DNA from: Defluviimonas salinarum
GTDB taxonomy: Bacteria > Pseudomonadota > Alphaproteobacteria > Rhodobacterales > Rhodobacteraceae
Direction: 5' to 3'
Assembly (NCBI RefSeq): GCF_026013545.1
Contig: NZ_JAPDOG010000003.1
Coordinates: forward strand, 186,001-250,000
Length of the DNA stretch: 64,000 bases
Shown piece by piece: positions 17,548-26,743 of this stretch; the stretch's first letter is position 1; each line of letters opens with the position of its first letter. The translations under genes were made by a program, and so were the position numbers. Under the pieces are notes generated by a model. That model saw only the letters and a program-made list of their open reading frames with translations. It ran no database searches and was not told where the DNA came from.

Positions 17548-19362
17548 ATGTGTGGAATTGTTGGGGTGCTAGGCCACAATGAAGTGGCGCCAATTCTCGT
17601 CGAGGCCCTGAAACGCCTGGAATATCGCGGCTACGATTCGGCCGGGATCGCGACAGTGAACCGGGGGCGGCTCGACCGTCGCCGCGCCGTGGGCAAACTC
17701 GTCAACCTCTCCGATCTCCTCGTGCACGAGCCGCTCGCGGGCAAGGCCGGCATCGGCCATACCCGCTGGGCGACCCACGGCGCGGCAACGGTGATCAACG
17801 CCCATCCCCACCGCTCCGGCCCGGTCGCCGTGGTCCACAACGGCATCATCGAGAATTTCCGCGAACTGCGCGCCGAGCTTGCCGAAAAGGGCCTCGCCTG
17901 CGAGACCGAGACTGACACGGAAACGGTCGCGCTCCTCGTCCGCCATCACATGGACCAGGGCCTCTCGCCCCGCGACGCCGCGCGCGAGACCCTGAAGCAG
18001 CTCGACGGCGCCTTCGCGCTCCTCTTCCTCTTCGATGGCGAGGAGGACTTGATGATCGCCGCCCGCAAGGGTTCGCCGCTGGCGATTGGCCACGGTCAGG
18101 GCGAGATGTTCGTCGGATCCGATGCGATCGCGCTGGCGCCGATGACCGACCGCATCACCTACCTGGAGGAGGGCGACTACGCCTTCGTCACCCGCGCCGG
18201 CGTCGAGATCTTCGACGCGGCAGGCCGCCGCGCCAACCGCGACGTCCAGAAGATCCAGCTCGACGCGACCCGGATCGAGAAGGCGGGCTACAAGCACTTC
18301 ATGGCCAAGGAGATCGCCGAGCAGCCGATCGTTCTGGCCGACGCGATCAAGCATTACTGCCGGGGCGGGAAGATCAACCTGCCCGAGGAGCTCGACTTTG
18401 CCACGCTGGACCGGCTGACGCTGGTGGCCTGCGGCACCGCCTCCTATGCCTGCATGACGGCGAAGTACTGGTTCGAAAGCCTGGCAGGCCTGAATTGCGA
18501 GGTCGATATCGCCTCGGAGTTCCGCTACCGCGAACCGCCCCTGCCGCAGAACTCCTTCGCCATCTTCGTTAGCCAGTCGGGCGAGACCGCCGACACGCTC
18601 GCCGCCCTCCGCTACGCCCGCGACAAGGTCGCGAAGATCGTCTCGGTGGTGAACGTCGCGACCTCGTCGATCGCGCGGGAAAGCGACATCGCGCTTCCGA
18701 TCCTCGCCGGGGTCGAGGTCGGCGTCGCCTCGACGAAGGCCTTCACCTGCCAGCTCGCGGTGCTCCTGCTCCTGGCGCTCGAAGCCGGCCGCCAGCGCGG
18801 CCGGATCGACGACGCGGCGCTCGCCGAACACCTCAAGGCGCTCGCCTCCCTGCCCGGCCTGATGAACCAGACGCTGACCCGCGAGCCGACGATCGCCGCG
18901 ACCGCCGCCGCCATCGCCGAGGCGCAGGACGTCCTCTTCCTCGGCCGCGGCGCGATGTTCCCGCTGGCGCTCGAAGGTGCGCTGAAACTCAAGGAAATCA
19001 GCTATATCCACGCCGAGGGCTATGCTTCGGGCGAACTCAAGCACGGCCCGATCGCCTTGATCGACAAAGCGGTGCCGGTCATCGTCCTCGCCCCGCGCGA
19101 CGCGCTCTTCGACAAGACCGTGTCGAACATGCAGGAGGTGATGGCGCGGCACGGCAAGGTGGTCCTGATCACCGACGCTAAGGGCGCCGACGAGGCGAGC
19201 TACGGCACCTGGAAGACGCTTACCCTGCCCGAACTGCCCGCACTCCTCGCGCCGATCCTCTACGCGCTGCCTGCCCAGCTTCTGGCCTATCACGCGGCCG
19301 TCGCGAAGGGCACCGACGTCGACCAGCCGCGAAACCTCGCCAAGTCCGTGACCGTGGAATGA
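17548..19362 (+). CDS. glmS: glutamine-fructose-6-phosphate aminotransferase (isomerizing)
   Basis: 604 residues. The N-terminal class II glutaminase begins MCGIVGVLG, so Cys1 after Met removal is the nucleophile. GHTRWATHGAA and the HNGIIENF block follow. Two SIS isomerase domains occupy the C-terminal part (VACGTASYACMTAKY; SQSGETADTLAAL; LGRGAMFPLALEGALKLKEISYIHAEGYASGELKHGPIALI is spread over the second). The C-terminal end DQPRNLAKSVTVE is the family signature. It makes glucosamine-6-phosphate, the entry step of the pathway completed by glmU just upstream. Confidence 0.97.
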   Translation: MCGIVGVLGHNEVAPILVEALKRLEYRGYDSAGIATVNRGRLDRRRAVGKLVNLSDLLVHEPLAGKAGIGHTRWATHGAATVINAHPHRSGPVAVVHNGIIENFRELRAELAEKGLACETETDTETVALLVRHHMDQGLSPRDAARETLKQLDGAFALLFLFDGEEDLMIAARKGSPLAIGHGQGEMFVGSDAIALAPMTDRITYLEEGDYAFVTRAGVEIFDAAGRRANRDVQKIQLDATRIEKAGYKHFMAKEIAEQPIVLADAIKHYCRGGKINLPEELDFATLDRLTLVACGTASYACMTAKYWFESLAGLNCEVDIASEFRYREPPLPQNSFAIFVSQSGETADTLAALRYARDKVAKIVSVVNVATSSIARESDIALPILAGVEVGVASTKAFTCQLAVLLLLALEAGRQRGRIDDAALAEHLKALASLPGLMNQTLTREPTIAATAAAIAEAQDVLFLGRGAMFPLALEGALKLKEISYIHAEGYASGELKHGPIALIDKAVPVIVLAPRDALFDKTVSNMQEVMARHGKVVLITDAKGADEASYGTWKTLTLPELPALLAPILYALPAQLLAYHAAVAKGTDVDQPRNLAKSVTVE

Positions 19363-20033
19363 CGCTCGATGAGGCCTTGGCCGAGCTCCGGGCCGGGATC
19401 GAACCCGGCCGGGCGGCGCAGATGGCGGCCTATCACAAGCAGACCCGCGAGGTTCTCGGCATCCCGAACCCGGTGCTGAACGACCTCGCGAAAACCTGGC
19501 GGCAGGCCCTTTCCGTCCCGGACCGGGTCGCGCTCGCCGACCGGCTCTGGCGGACAGACATCTTCGAGGCCCGCATTGCGGCGGCGAAACTGCTCGCGCA
19601 GGCGCGGCTGCGGCCGGACGAGGATGCCTGGCGCCTCATCGCCTCCTGGGTGCCCGAATTCGACGGCTGGGCCATCGCCGACCATGCCTGCGACGCCGGC
19701 GCGCGCCGGCTCGTGGCCGACTCCTCCCGCATCGACGAGGTCGAGGCCTGGACCCGCTCCGACCACATGTGGGCCCGACGCGCGGCACTCGTCATCACCC
19801 TGCCCTGGACCAAGCAGAACCATCCGGGCGAGGAGGACATCGCGATCCGCGACCGCGTGCTCGGCTGGGCTGCGTCCTACGCCGATGACCGGGAATGGTT
19901 CATCCAGAAGGCCGTCGCCTGGTGGCTGCGGGACCTCTCGAAACACGACCCCGACCGCGCCCGCGCCTTTCTGGCCACCCACGGCGGCCGGCTCAAGCCC
20001 TTTGCCCGCAAGGAAGCCGGTAAATACCTTTGA
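19359..20033 (+). CDS. DNA alkylation repair protein (AlkD-like)
   Basis: 224 residues built of HEAT-like helical repeats. Recognisable AlkD-family pieces are MAAYHKQTREVLGIPNP near the N-terminus, LWRTDIFEARIAAAKLLA, SWVPEFDGWAIADHACD and the C-terminal FIQKAVAWWLRDLSKHDP. AlkD-type proteins excise positively charged alkylated bases without flipping them. The start overlaps the glmS stop by 4 bases (ATGA), so expression is coupled to the amino-sugar operon; this linkage is unrelated in function as far as I can tell. Confidence 0.88.
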   Translation: MTLDEALAELRAGIEPGRAAQMAAYHKQTREVLGIPNPVLNDLAKTWRQALSVPDRVALADRLWRTDIFEARIAAAKLLAQARLRPDEDAWRLIASWVPEFDGWAIADHACDAGARRLVADSSRIDEVEAWTRSDHMWARRAALVITLPWTKQNHPGEEDIAIRDRVLGWAASYADDREWFIQKAVAWWLRDLSKHDPDRARAFLATHGGRLKPFARKEAGKYL

Positions 20034-20034
20034 G

Positions 20035-20061
20035 CTTCTTCATTGCCGAAGTACCCCGGGG
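20035..20061 (-). repeat. dispersed intergenic repeat, copy 2
   Basis: Directly after the alkD stop codon. Read on the minus strand it is CCCCGGGG, TACTTCG, then GCAATGAAGAAG, matching the tail of the copies at 9071, 37832 and 46841. It is the shortest copy: only the CCCC/GGGG stem and tail are conserved. It lies between two convergent genes. Confidence 0.65.
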
Positions 20062-20078
20062 CGCCGGCAGGTTCGCCA

Positions 20079-20094
20079 CCGGTTCAAGAACCGG
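20079..20094. terminator. probable bidirectional terminator hairpin between alkD and acyl-CoA synthetase
   Basis: A compact inverted repeat CCGGTTC/GAACCGG (7-bp arms, 2-base centre) lies between the convergent genes ending at 20033 and 20119. No T-run follows, so termination would be Rho-aided or supported by the neighbouring CCCCGGGG stem. Confidence 0.4.
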
Positions 20095-20118
20095 CCGGCG
20101 CGGGCAGCGCCCCGGGTA

Positions 20119-21726
20119 TTACCCCCCGCGGAGCGCCCGCCGCATGATCTTGCCGGTCGCCGTCATCGGCAGATCCTCGCGCCGCTCGACGTAGCGGGGG
20201 GCGACATGCGGGCTCACGCGCTCCCGCACCCTCGCAATCAGCGCCTCGGGAAGCCCGTCCCAGACCGCCCCCTTGCGCAGCACGACGTAGGCCTTCACCA
20301 CCTCGCCCCGGACCGGGTCCGGCACGCCCACGCAGGCCGCCATCACCACATCGGGATGCCCGGTCAGGCAGTTCTCGATCTCCGACGGCCCGATCCGGTA
20401 GCCGGCCGACGAGATGATGTCGTCGTCGCGCGCCACGAAGGCGAAATAGCCCTCGCCGTCGCGGGTCCCGAGGTCGCCGGTCCTGAGCCAGTCGCCCGCG
20501 TACTTCGCCGCCGTCGCCTCGGGTTTGCCGAGATATTCGAGGAACATCACCGGATGGCCGCGCCTGACTGCGATCTCGCCGGTCTCGCCATCCGGCACCG
20601 TCCGCCCCTCGCCGTCGATCACCGCGACCTCCGCGCCGGGCACCGCGCGGCCCATCGCGCCCGGCTTCGTCGGAAACACGCCTTCCGCCGAGCAGACAAC
20701 GAGGTTGCACTCGGTCTGGCCATAGATCTCGTTGATCGGCGCCCCCAGCGCCGAACGGCCCCAGTCGAGCATATCGGCGCCAAGGCTCTCGCCGCCCGAC
20801 GACACCGCCCGCACGCCAAGCCCCTCCGGCACGGACGCGCCCCGCATCAGCTTCAGCGCCGTCGGCGGCAGGAAGAGGTTCGTCACGGCATGGTCGCGCA
20901 TGATCGCGAAGGCTTCGTCGGGGTCGAACCTGCGCATTCGCCGGCAGACGAGCGGCACGCCGTAGTAAAGACAGGGCATCGCCATATCCATGAGCCCGCC
21001 GATCCAGGCCCAGTCCGCCGGTGTCCAGCCGACCGCGCCCGGCCGGGGGAAAAAGCCCTGGCTCAACTCGACATTCGGCAGATGGCCGAGCAAGAAGCGA
21101 TGGGCATGCACGACGCCCTTCGGCGCGCCGGTCGTGCCCGAGGTGTAGATCAGCACCGCCGGATCCTCCGCCGCGACAGGCACCGGCATCAGCCGCTCCG
21201 ATCCCGCCGTGATCTCGGCCCAGAGATCCCGCTCCGCCGAGGGCTCGATGCAATAGACCTCGCGCAGGTCGGGAAGTGCCGCGCGAATGGGGTCGAGCCG
21301 GTCGAGACTGGTCCGGTCCGTCACCACGATCCGCGCCCGCGCATCGGCAAGCCGGTACTGCAGCGCATCCGGCCCGAAGAGCGTGAACAGCGGCAGCACC
21401 ACCGCCCCGAGCTTCAGCGCCGCGAAATGCGCGACCAGCACCGCCGGCCCCTGCGGAAGAAGCACCGCCACCCGCTCGCCGCGCTTCAGGCCGCGCGCGG
21501 CGAAGGCATTGGCGAGCCGGTCCGAGGCCCGCTTCAGCTCGCCATAGGTCCAGCGCCGAACCGCGCTGGCCTCGCCCAGCTCGATCAGCGCAAGCCGCTC
21601 CGGCTCCGCCCGCGCCCAGCTGTCGCAACAGGCCTCGGCAATCGAAAACCGCTCCGGCACCCGCCAGCGAAACCCCTGCCTCAGCGCCTGCCAGTCCCGG
21701 CCTTCGCCGAGCATCCTGCGGTCCAT
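20119..21726 (-). CDS. AMP-dependent acyl-CoA synthetase (medium-chain/acetyl-CoA synthetase type)
   Basis: 535 residues of the ANL superfamily. The ATP P-loop is IYTSGTTGAPKG, the adenine motif is INEIYGQTE, the hinge is around WLRTGDLG, and the C-terminal catalytic lysine lies in MTATGKIMRRAL. The overall style (DWAWIGGLMDMAMPCLYYGVP) resembles acetyl- or medium-chain acyl-CoA synthetases rather than long-chain FadD. The start at 21726 (MDRRMLGEG) was chosen because the frame upstream is low-complexity Arg/Gly; 21714 is an alternative. It is divergent from moaA. The substrate is not predictable. Confidence 0.88.
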   Translation of the reverse strand: MDRRMLGEGRDWQALRQGFRWRVPERFSIAEACCDSWARAEPERLALIELGEASAVRRWTYGELKRASDRLANAFAARGLKRGERVAVLLPQGPAVLVAHFAALKLGAVVLPLFTLFGPDALQYRLADARARIVVTDRTSLDRLDPIRAALPDLREVYCIEPSAERDLWAEITAGSERLMPVPVAAEDPAVLIYTSGTTGAPKGVVHAHRFLLGHLPNVELSQGFFPRPGAVGWTPADWAWIGGLMDMAMPCLYYGVPLVCRRMRRFDPDEAFAIMRDHAVTNLFLPPTALKLMRGASVPEGLGVRAVSSGGESLGADMLDWGRSALGAPINEIYGQTECNLVVCSAEGVFPTKPGAMGRAVPGAEVAVIDGEGRTVPDGETGEIAVRRGHPVMFLEYLGKPEATAAKYAGDWLRTGDLGTRDGEGYFAFVARDDDIISSAGYRIGPSEIENCLTGHPDVVMAACVGVPDPVRGEVVKAYVVLRKGAVWDGLPEALIARVRERVSPHVAPRYVERREDLPMTATGKIMRRALRGG

Positions 21727-21833
21727 CCCGGCCCTGTCCCATCCTCGCTCTTGCACGCCCCGAGAGGAGGCGCTTCGCCCTGCCCTGTCAAGTCGCGCTT
21801 GTACCCCCTCCTGCCCGGCAGTAAGTTCGACCA

Positions 21834-22835
21834 ATGACCCCGCTCATAGACCCCTTCGCCCGTCCGATCTCCTACCTGCGTGTCTCGGTGACGGACCGCT
21901 GCGACTTCCGCTGCACCTATTGCATGGCCGAGCACATGCAGTTCCTGCCGAAGAAGGACCTCCTGACGCTGGAGGAACTCGACCGGCTCTGCACCACCTT
22001 CATCCACCTCGGGGTGGAGAAGCTGCGCATCACCGGCGGCGAGCCTTTGGTGCGGCGCGACATCATGACCTTCTTCAAGTCGATCTCCCGGCATCTGGAG
22101 ACCGGCGCCCTGAAGGAGCTGACGCTGACCACGAACGGCTCACAGCTCGCCCGCTTCGCCGCCGATCTCGCCGCGCTCGGGATGCGCCGCGTCAATGTCT
22201 CGCTCGACACGCTCGATCCGGCGAAGTTCCAGGAAATCACCCGCTGGGGCCGCCTGCCGCAGGTCATGGACGGCATCCGCGCCGCGACCGCCGCCGGGCT
22301 CCGGGTCAAGATCAACACCGTGGCGCTCAAGGGCTTCAACGAGGACGAGCTGTTCCCGCTTCTCGACTGGTGCGCGAACGAGGGCCACGACCTCACCTTC
22401 ATCGAGGTGATGCCGATGGGCGAGATGGGCGAGGAGATGCGGCTCGACCAGTACTGGCCGCTGAAGGACCTGCGCATCCGTCTCGCCGAACGCTTCACGC
22501 TCACCGAGCTTGCCGAGCGCACCGGCGGTCCCGCCCGCTACGTGCGGATCGAGGAGACGGGCCAGAAGATCGGCTTCATCACGCCGCTCACCCATAATTT
22601 CTGCGAAAGCTGCAACCGCGTCCGCGTGACCTGTACGGGCGAGCTCTTCATGTGCCTCGGGCAGGAGGACAATGCCGACCTCCGCGCGCCCTTGCGCGCG
22701 AGTTCCGACGACGCACCGCTCGAAACCGCGATCCGCGCGGCGATCGCTCGCAAGCCCAAGGGCCATGACTTCGACTATTCGCGCCAGAAGGTGAAGGGCC
22801 AGGTCTCGCGCCACATGAGCCATACCGGCGGCTGA
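21834..22835 (+). CDS. moaA: GTP 3',8-cyclase (molybdenum cofactor biosynthesis protein A)
   Basis: 333-residue radical SAM enzyme converting GTP to 3',8-cyclo-GTP in the first step of molybdopterin synthesis. The SAM cluster ligands are C23, C27 and C30 ([10 protein letters not shown]). The second [4Fe-4S] site is CESC...C with 13 residues between ([20 protein letters not shown]). The C-terminal Gly-Gly tail that reaches the active site is intact (HMSHTGG). It stands alone; no other moa or mob genes are next to it. Its 3' end nearly abuts the convergent gene ending at 22841. Confidence 0.96.
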   Translation: MTPLIDPFARPISYLRVSVTDRCDFRCTYCMAEHMQFLPKKDLLTLEELDRLCTTFIHLGVEKLRITGGEPLVRRDIMTFFKSISRHLETGALKELTLTTNGSQLARFAADLAALGMRRVNVSLDTLDPAKFQEITRWGRLPQVMDGIRAATAAGLRVKINTVALKGFNEDELFPLLDWCANEGHDLTFIEVMPMGEMGEEMRLDQYWPLKDLRIRLAERFTLTELAERTGGPARYVRIEETGQKIGFITPLTHNFCESCNRVRVTCTGELFMCLGQEDNADLRAPLRASSDDAPLETAIRAAIARKPKGHDFDYSRQKVKGQVSRHMSHTGG

Positions 22836-22840
22836 TCGGG

Positions 22841-23962
22841 TCAGGCAGGCGCCAGGAACCGCGGCCGGAACAAGCGTTGTACGACCGCGCCAAGGCCGGT
22901 CAGCGTCAGCGCCAGCACGAAGAGCCAGCCGAGGATCGGAACGAGTGCAATGATCCCGGCCGCGAGCGCGCCGACGCCCCCGCAAATTGCCCGCTCGCCG
23001 ACGCTTTGCGGCTCGGGGCGGCCCACCGCCTGAACGAGCGCCACGCCGAAGGCGTAGACCGCGAGGATGTAGCCCACGAAGCCGCCCGCCAGCGCGACGA
23101 GAACCACCGCGGGAACCAGCAGGGCGCCGATCAGCGTCATCGCGAAGAGTACCGCCGAGCCGATCACCGCCGACTGCGCGAGAAAGCCGATCCAGAGGTT
23201 CCGCAGCGGCCGCTCAAGAATGCTGCGCCGCATCGCGGCCAGTGTCCGCGGCATCACTGCCGCGACCAGCGCGGCCAGCGCTGCGACTATGATGACGCCA
23301 GTCAGGAACCGCCCCACCGCGCGCGTCCAGCTCCAGCCTGTCAGGGGCCGGGCCGCCGCCTCCCATTCCGCGAGGTCACGGCGCTCGATCCGGTCCTCGG
23401 ACGCGACACTCGTGGGGATCGTCAGCGTGCCCGGCGCTTCCTCGAAGAGGGTGAGCTTCCCGTCGATCCGGGCGCCGTCCGCGAATTCAACCGTGCGCGC
23501 GGTGAGGTTGACGTCTCCCTTGATTGCCGCGCCGATCCGCACATCGTCACCGGCGATCAAAGCGTAGCCCGCCACCGGCCCCCCGACCGCCAGCTTGGCG
23601 CCGGAGAGCCTCAGGTCGCCGCCGACGGCACCGACCCGGACGTCGTAGCCGGCCAGCGTCGCATCGCCCGCCACCGGCCCCTCCAGCACCACGTCCATCC
23701 CGGCCAGGTAGGCATCGCCGCCGACCGCGCCCGTCATCGTCACCCTTCGCCCGGCCAGATGCGCCGAACCTGAGATATCGGCCTCGCCGCGCACGGTTTC
23801 GCCGGCCATGAAGAGATCGTCGGTGCCGGCCGCATCCAGGACCACGGTGGCCCCCGCCCGGAAGCTGTCGCCTCCGAAGTCGAAGGTCTGCGCCTTCTCC
23901 TCCGCGCTTCCCGGCGCGGCGGTCAGTACAAGCACGGTCATGGCGCGGATGAAGTTTCGCAT
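22841..23962 (-). CDS. exported membrane protein with bactofilin-like beta-repeats
   Basis: 373 residues: a signal peptide (MRNFIRAMTVLVLTAAPGSA), then about 130 residues of short Gly-Asp-Ala repeats (VRGEADISGSAHLAGRRV, VGGDAYLAGMDV, VAGDATLAGYDV, VGGDLRLSGAKL) that resemble a beta-helical bactofilin/polymer-forming domain. The C-terminal part holds about four to five hydrophobic helices (from residue 215 on). The repeats should face the periplasm. I do not recognise a named family with certainty, and no function can be given. The AT content does not differ from neighbours. It is probably a single-gene unit. Confidence 0.75.
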   Translation of the reverse strand: MRNFIRAMTVLVLTAAPGSAEEKAQTFDFGGDSFRAGATVVLDAAGTDDLFMAGETVRGEADISGSAHLAGRRVTMTGAVGGDAYLAGMDVVLEGPVAGDATLAGYDVRVGAVGGDLRLSGAKLAVGGPVAGYALIAGDDVRIGAAIKGDVNLTARTVEFADGARIDGKLTLFEEAPGTLTIPTSVASEDRIERRDLAEWEAAARPLTGWSWTRAVGRFLTGVIIVAALAALVAAVMPRTLAAMRRSILERPLRNLWIGFLAQSAVIGSAVLFAMTLIGALLVPAVVLVALAGGFVGYILAVYAFGVALVQAVGRPEPQSVGERAICGGVGALAAGIIALVPILGWLFVLALTLTGLGAVVQRLFRPRFLAPA

Positions 23963-24073
23963 GACATCCTCCCGGCAAATCCGCCGCCCAGCATAGCCGC
24001 AGATCCGCCCGCGGCCCTGCGCAGGATCAATGCGACTTGCCGCCCTCGGTCCCGCTGCGGCCGGGAGTCCCGG

Positions 24074-25063
24074 TCATCCGCTCCGCTCGCGCCGCCAGGC
24101 CTCGGGTGTCACGCCCTCGGCCTCGCGGAAGACGCGGATCAGGTGCGAGACGTCGCAGAACCCGGTCTCGGCGGCGATCTCGGTAACCGATTTCTCGCCC
24201 CGCTCGAGCAGCGCCCGCACCTGCGCGAGCCGGATCCGCCGCCCCGCCTCGGCCGGCGTCAGCCCGAGCGCCGCACCGAAATGGCGTTCGAGCTTGCGGC
24301 GGCTCACGCCGAGCTGATCGGCGAGCCGCGAGACCGGCAGCGGCGTCTCGGGCATCTGCTGCATCCAAAGAAGCGCCCGCTTCACCAAGGGATCGGAGGC
24401 GTTCAGCTCCATCGGCAGGCCGGGCTGCGGCCGTTCGGCGGCAAGCGCCTCGTCCACGATCATGATCGACAGGCTCTTGCGCGCCGCCGCCCGGCCGATG
24501 TGGCGGTCGACGAGGAACGCGGCGAGATGCGCGGTCGCGGAGCCGCCGGAACAGGTCAGCCGGTCACGGTCGACGACGAAGATCTGGTCGGTGACCGGAA
24601 TGAGCCCCTCGAACTCCTCGAGGAAGTCGTCGCGGTGGAACCAGTTCACGCAGCACCGGTAGCCCTGCATCAGCCCTGCCCGGTGCAGCACGAACGCCCC
24701 GGTGCAAAGCCCGATCAGCGGCACCTTCGCCGCCGCCGCGCGCTGCAGGTAGGCGATCACGTCGGGATGAAGCCGCTGCGCCTCGCCGATCAGCCCGCCG
24801 ACGACGGCGATATAGTCGAACCGCGCCGGATCGCCGAGCTTCTCGTCAGGCTGCACCGCGAGCCCGCAGCTGCTGTCCACCGGCTCCAGCGTCGGCGCGA
24901 TCACCCGCCAGCTGCACAGAATCGGCCGCGAGCGGTCGCCCTCATCGGCCGCGAGACGCAGCACGTCGATGAAATTCGCAAGCGCCGCGAGCGTGAAGCG
25001 GCGGGCCGGGATGATGCCCACGCGCAACCTTGGCGACAGATGAGGGGCGGCAGAAACCATCAC
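24074..25063 (-). CDS. GlxA-family AraC-type transcriptional regulator
   Basis: 329 residues. The N-terminal DJ-1/PfpI-like domain (LRVGIIPARRFTLAALANFIDVLRLA, GLCTGAFVLHRAGLMQG) has the nucleophile-elbow Cys in LCTGA, but such regulators usually sense ligands without catalysis. The C-terminal AraC domain holds two helix-turn-helix motifs (VSRLADQLGVSRRKLERHF and VTEIAAETGFCDVSHLIRVFR). This subfamily often controls amino-acid or quaternary-amine (for example betaine, carnitine) catabolism in Rhodobacterales. It is divergent from a second regulator of the same family, 144 bases away. The effector is unknown. Confidence 0.9.
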   Translation of the reverse strand: MMVSAAPHLSPRLRVGIIPARRFTLAALANFIDVLRLAADEGDRSRPILCSWRVIAPTLEPVDSSCGLAVQPDEKLGDPARFDYIAVVGGLIGEAQRLHPDVIAYLQRAAAAKVPLIGLCTGAFVLHRAGLMQGYRCCVNWFHRDDFLEEFEGLIPVTDQIFVVDRDRLTCSGGSATAHLAAFLVDRHIGRAAARKSLSIMIVDEALAAERPQPGLPMELNASDPLVKRALLWMQQMPETPLPVSRLADQLGVSRRKLERHFGAALGLTPAEAGRRIRLAQVRALLERGEKSVTEIAAETGFCDVSHLIRVFREAEGVTPEAWRRERSG

Positions 25064-25207
25064 AGGAAGCCTTTCACGAGGACGCGACGCAAAGATGATG
25101 TCTCATTGCCGCATTTATCCAACGAAAACGCGACGAAATCGACAACAAACCATCCACTTTGCGACACTGGCCCGGTCCCGGGCACATTCCTGCCGAGGAG
25201 GTCCGCC
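25064..25207. promoter_or_regulatory. shared promoter region of two divergent GlxA/AraC regulators
   Basis: The two regulator genes face away from each other over this 144-base region, which is less GC-rich than the surroundings in its middle. GACGCAAAG near 25085 and CTTTGCGAC near 25159 form a separated inverted pair (8 of 9), a possible pair of half-sites. No certain -35/-10 pair is seen. Confidence 0.35.
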
Positions 25208-26215
25208 ATGTCCCACCAGTCTCCGATCCGCGCGCTCCACAGGGTTCCGGCCGCCGCGCCCGCGCCGACCCCGGCGAAGTCCAGCTTCGTCTTCCTCTTG
25301 CTCGACGGCTTCACCCACATCGCCCTCGCCTCCGCGATCGAGCCGCTGCGGCTGGCGCGCGAGATCCTCGGCCGCGACTCCTATTCCTGGCGGCTGGTGT
25401 CGCTTACCGGGGCGCCTGCCACCTGTTCGAACGGAATGACGGTCCTCGTCGAAAGCGGCTTCGCGCCCCTGGCCCGCGGCGAGACGCTGATCGTCGTCGG
25501 CGGCCCAGAGACGCGGCGCCAGAACGACGCGCGGCTCAGCGCGCAGCTCCGCCGCGAGGCGGCGCATGGCGTCAAGATCGGTTCGCTCTGCATGGGCGTC
25601 TACGCGCTGGCCCGCTCGGGGCTTCTCGACGGCGAGGAATGCGCGGTTCACTGGGACGCGATCGAGGGCTTCGGCGAGGAATTCCCCGAGATCCGGATCA
25701 GCCGCAACGCCTTCGTGCTCGGTCGCCGGCCCACGGCACCGGGCGGCGCGGTTGCGGCCGACATGATGATGCACCTTATCGCCGAGACGCACGGCACCGA
25801 TGTCGCGACCCGGATCGCCGACCAGATGGTCTGCAACGGCGTGCGCAGCCCAAAGTCGCAGCAGAAGGTCTCGATCCAGTCGCGCTACGGGATGCGCAAC
25901 CCGCGTCTCGTGAAGGTGCTGAACTGCATGGAGCAGAACCTCGAGACGCCGCTCACCGCGCAGGAGATCGCCGATATCGCGGCGATGTCGGTGCGCCAGA
26001 CCGAACGGCTCTTCGCGCGCTACCTCAACACCACGCCGATGAACTTCTACATGCAGATGCGGCTTGAGAAGGCGCATTCGTTGCTCTTGCAGACCGAGCT
26101 TTCGGTCACCGAGATCGCGGTCGCCTGCGGCTACAAGTCGACCTCGCATTTCACCAAGAACTTCCGCGCCGCCTATGACGTGACGCCAAAGAAGATGCGC
26201 GCCGTCAGCGCCTGA
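25208..26215 (+). CDS. GlxA-family AraC-type transcriptional regulator
   Basis: 335 residues from the ATG at 25208, which has GAGGAGG 6-7 bases upstream; the frame is open much further upstream only by chance. The N-terminal DJ-1/PfpI-like domain (FVFLLLDGFTHIALASAIEPLRLA, GSLCMGVYALARSGLLDG) precedes a C-terminal AraC domain with LTAQEIADIAAMSVRQTERLF and VTEIAVACGYKSTSHFTKNFR. Its layout is like the regulator on the other strand, but the sequences are clearly diverged, so this is not a recent duplication. Target genes are unknown; neither neighbour is an obvious pathway gene. Confidence 0.91.
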   Translation: MSHQSPIRALHRVPAAAPAPTPAKSSFVFLLLDGFTHIALASAIEPLRLAREILGRDSYSWRLVSLTGAPATCSNGMTVLVESGFAPLARGETLIVVGGPETRRQNDARLSAQLRREAAHGVKIGSLCMGVYALARSGLLDGEECAVHWDAIEGFGEEFPEIRISRNAFVLGRRPTAPGGAVAADMMMHLIAETHGTDVATRIADQMVCNGVRSPKSQQKVSIQSRYGMRNPRLVKVLNCMEQNLETPLTAQEIADIAAMSVRQTERLFARYLNTTPMNFYMQMRLEKAHSLLLQTELSVTEIAVACGYKSTSHFTKNFRAAYDVTPKKMRAVSA

Positions 26216-26303
26216 TCCGGGCACCCGACGTTCCCACCGCCCCGCTCCTCCGCTATCCTTCGCCCCGACCCCGACCCTGCATGGCCGGGCAGGAGGAACC
26301 GGG

Positions 26304-26729
26304 ATGCCCGATCTGAGCCGCTTTCACGACGCCCAGGGTGAAGCCTACGAAACGGCGCTGGCCGAGCTGCGCGCGGGCGCCAAGCTAAGCCACTGGATGT
26401 GGTTCATCTTCCCCCAGCTCAGGGGCCTCGGCCGCTCGCCCACCGCGCAGTATTTCGGCATCGAGGATCTGGCCGAGGCACGCGCCTATCTCGCCGACCC
26501 GGAGCTCTTAGCCCGCCTCACGGCCTGCGCCGAGGCGCTCCTTTTGCACGACGACCGCCCTGCCGAGGCGATCCTCGGCCCGATCGACGCGCTGAAACTG
26601 CGGTCCTCCGCCACGCTCTTTCGTGAAGCCGCGACGGGGAAGACGGCGCTCCTGATGCAAAGCCTTCTCGACCGCTTCCACGGCGGCCATCCCTGCAGGC
26701 GAACGCTTGAGGCGCTGGCGGAACAGTAG
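26304..26729 (+). CDS. DUF1810 domain-containing protein
   Basis: 141 residues. The family hallmark is the N-terminal LSRFHDAQGEAYETALAELRAGAKLSHWMWFIFPQL pattern (only parts quoted: GAKLSHWMWFIFPQ), then LGRSPTAQYFGI and the C-terminal MQSLLDRFHGGHPCRRTLEAL. It is a small soluble alpha-helical protein of unknown function. It has normal family length. GGAGGAACC lies upstream of the ATG. It is convergent with the amidotransferase gene and looks like an independent unit. Confidence 0.85.
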   Translation: MPDLSRFHDAQGEAYETALAELRAGAKLSHWMWFIFPQLRGLGRSPTAQYFGIEDLAEARAYLADPELLARLTACAEALLLHDDRPAEAILGPIDALKLRSSATLFREAATGKTALLMQSLLDRFHGGHPCRRTLEALAEQ

Positions 26730-26743
26730 GACGCGATTGCCGC

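Noticed and set aside
17569-19293. Open frame antisense to glmS
   Set aside because: glmS is complete on the plus strand with catalytic Cys and SIS domains; the antisense product has no motif.
24143-25207. Plus-strand extension of the GlxA regulator at 25208
   Set aside because: The upstream part reads antisense to the other regulator and is low-complexity. The ATG at 25208 follows a strong GAGGAGG site.
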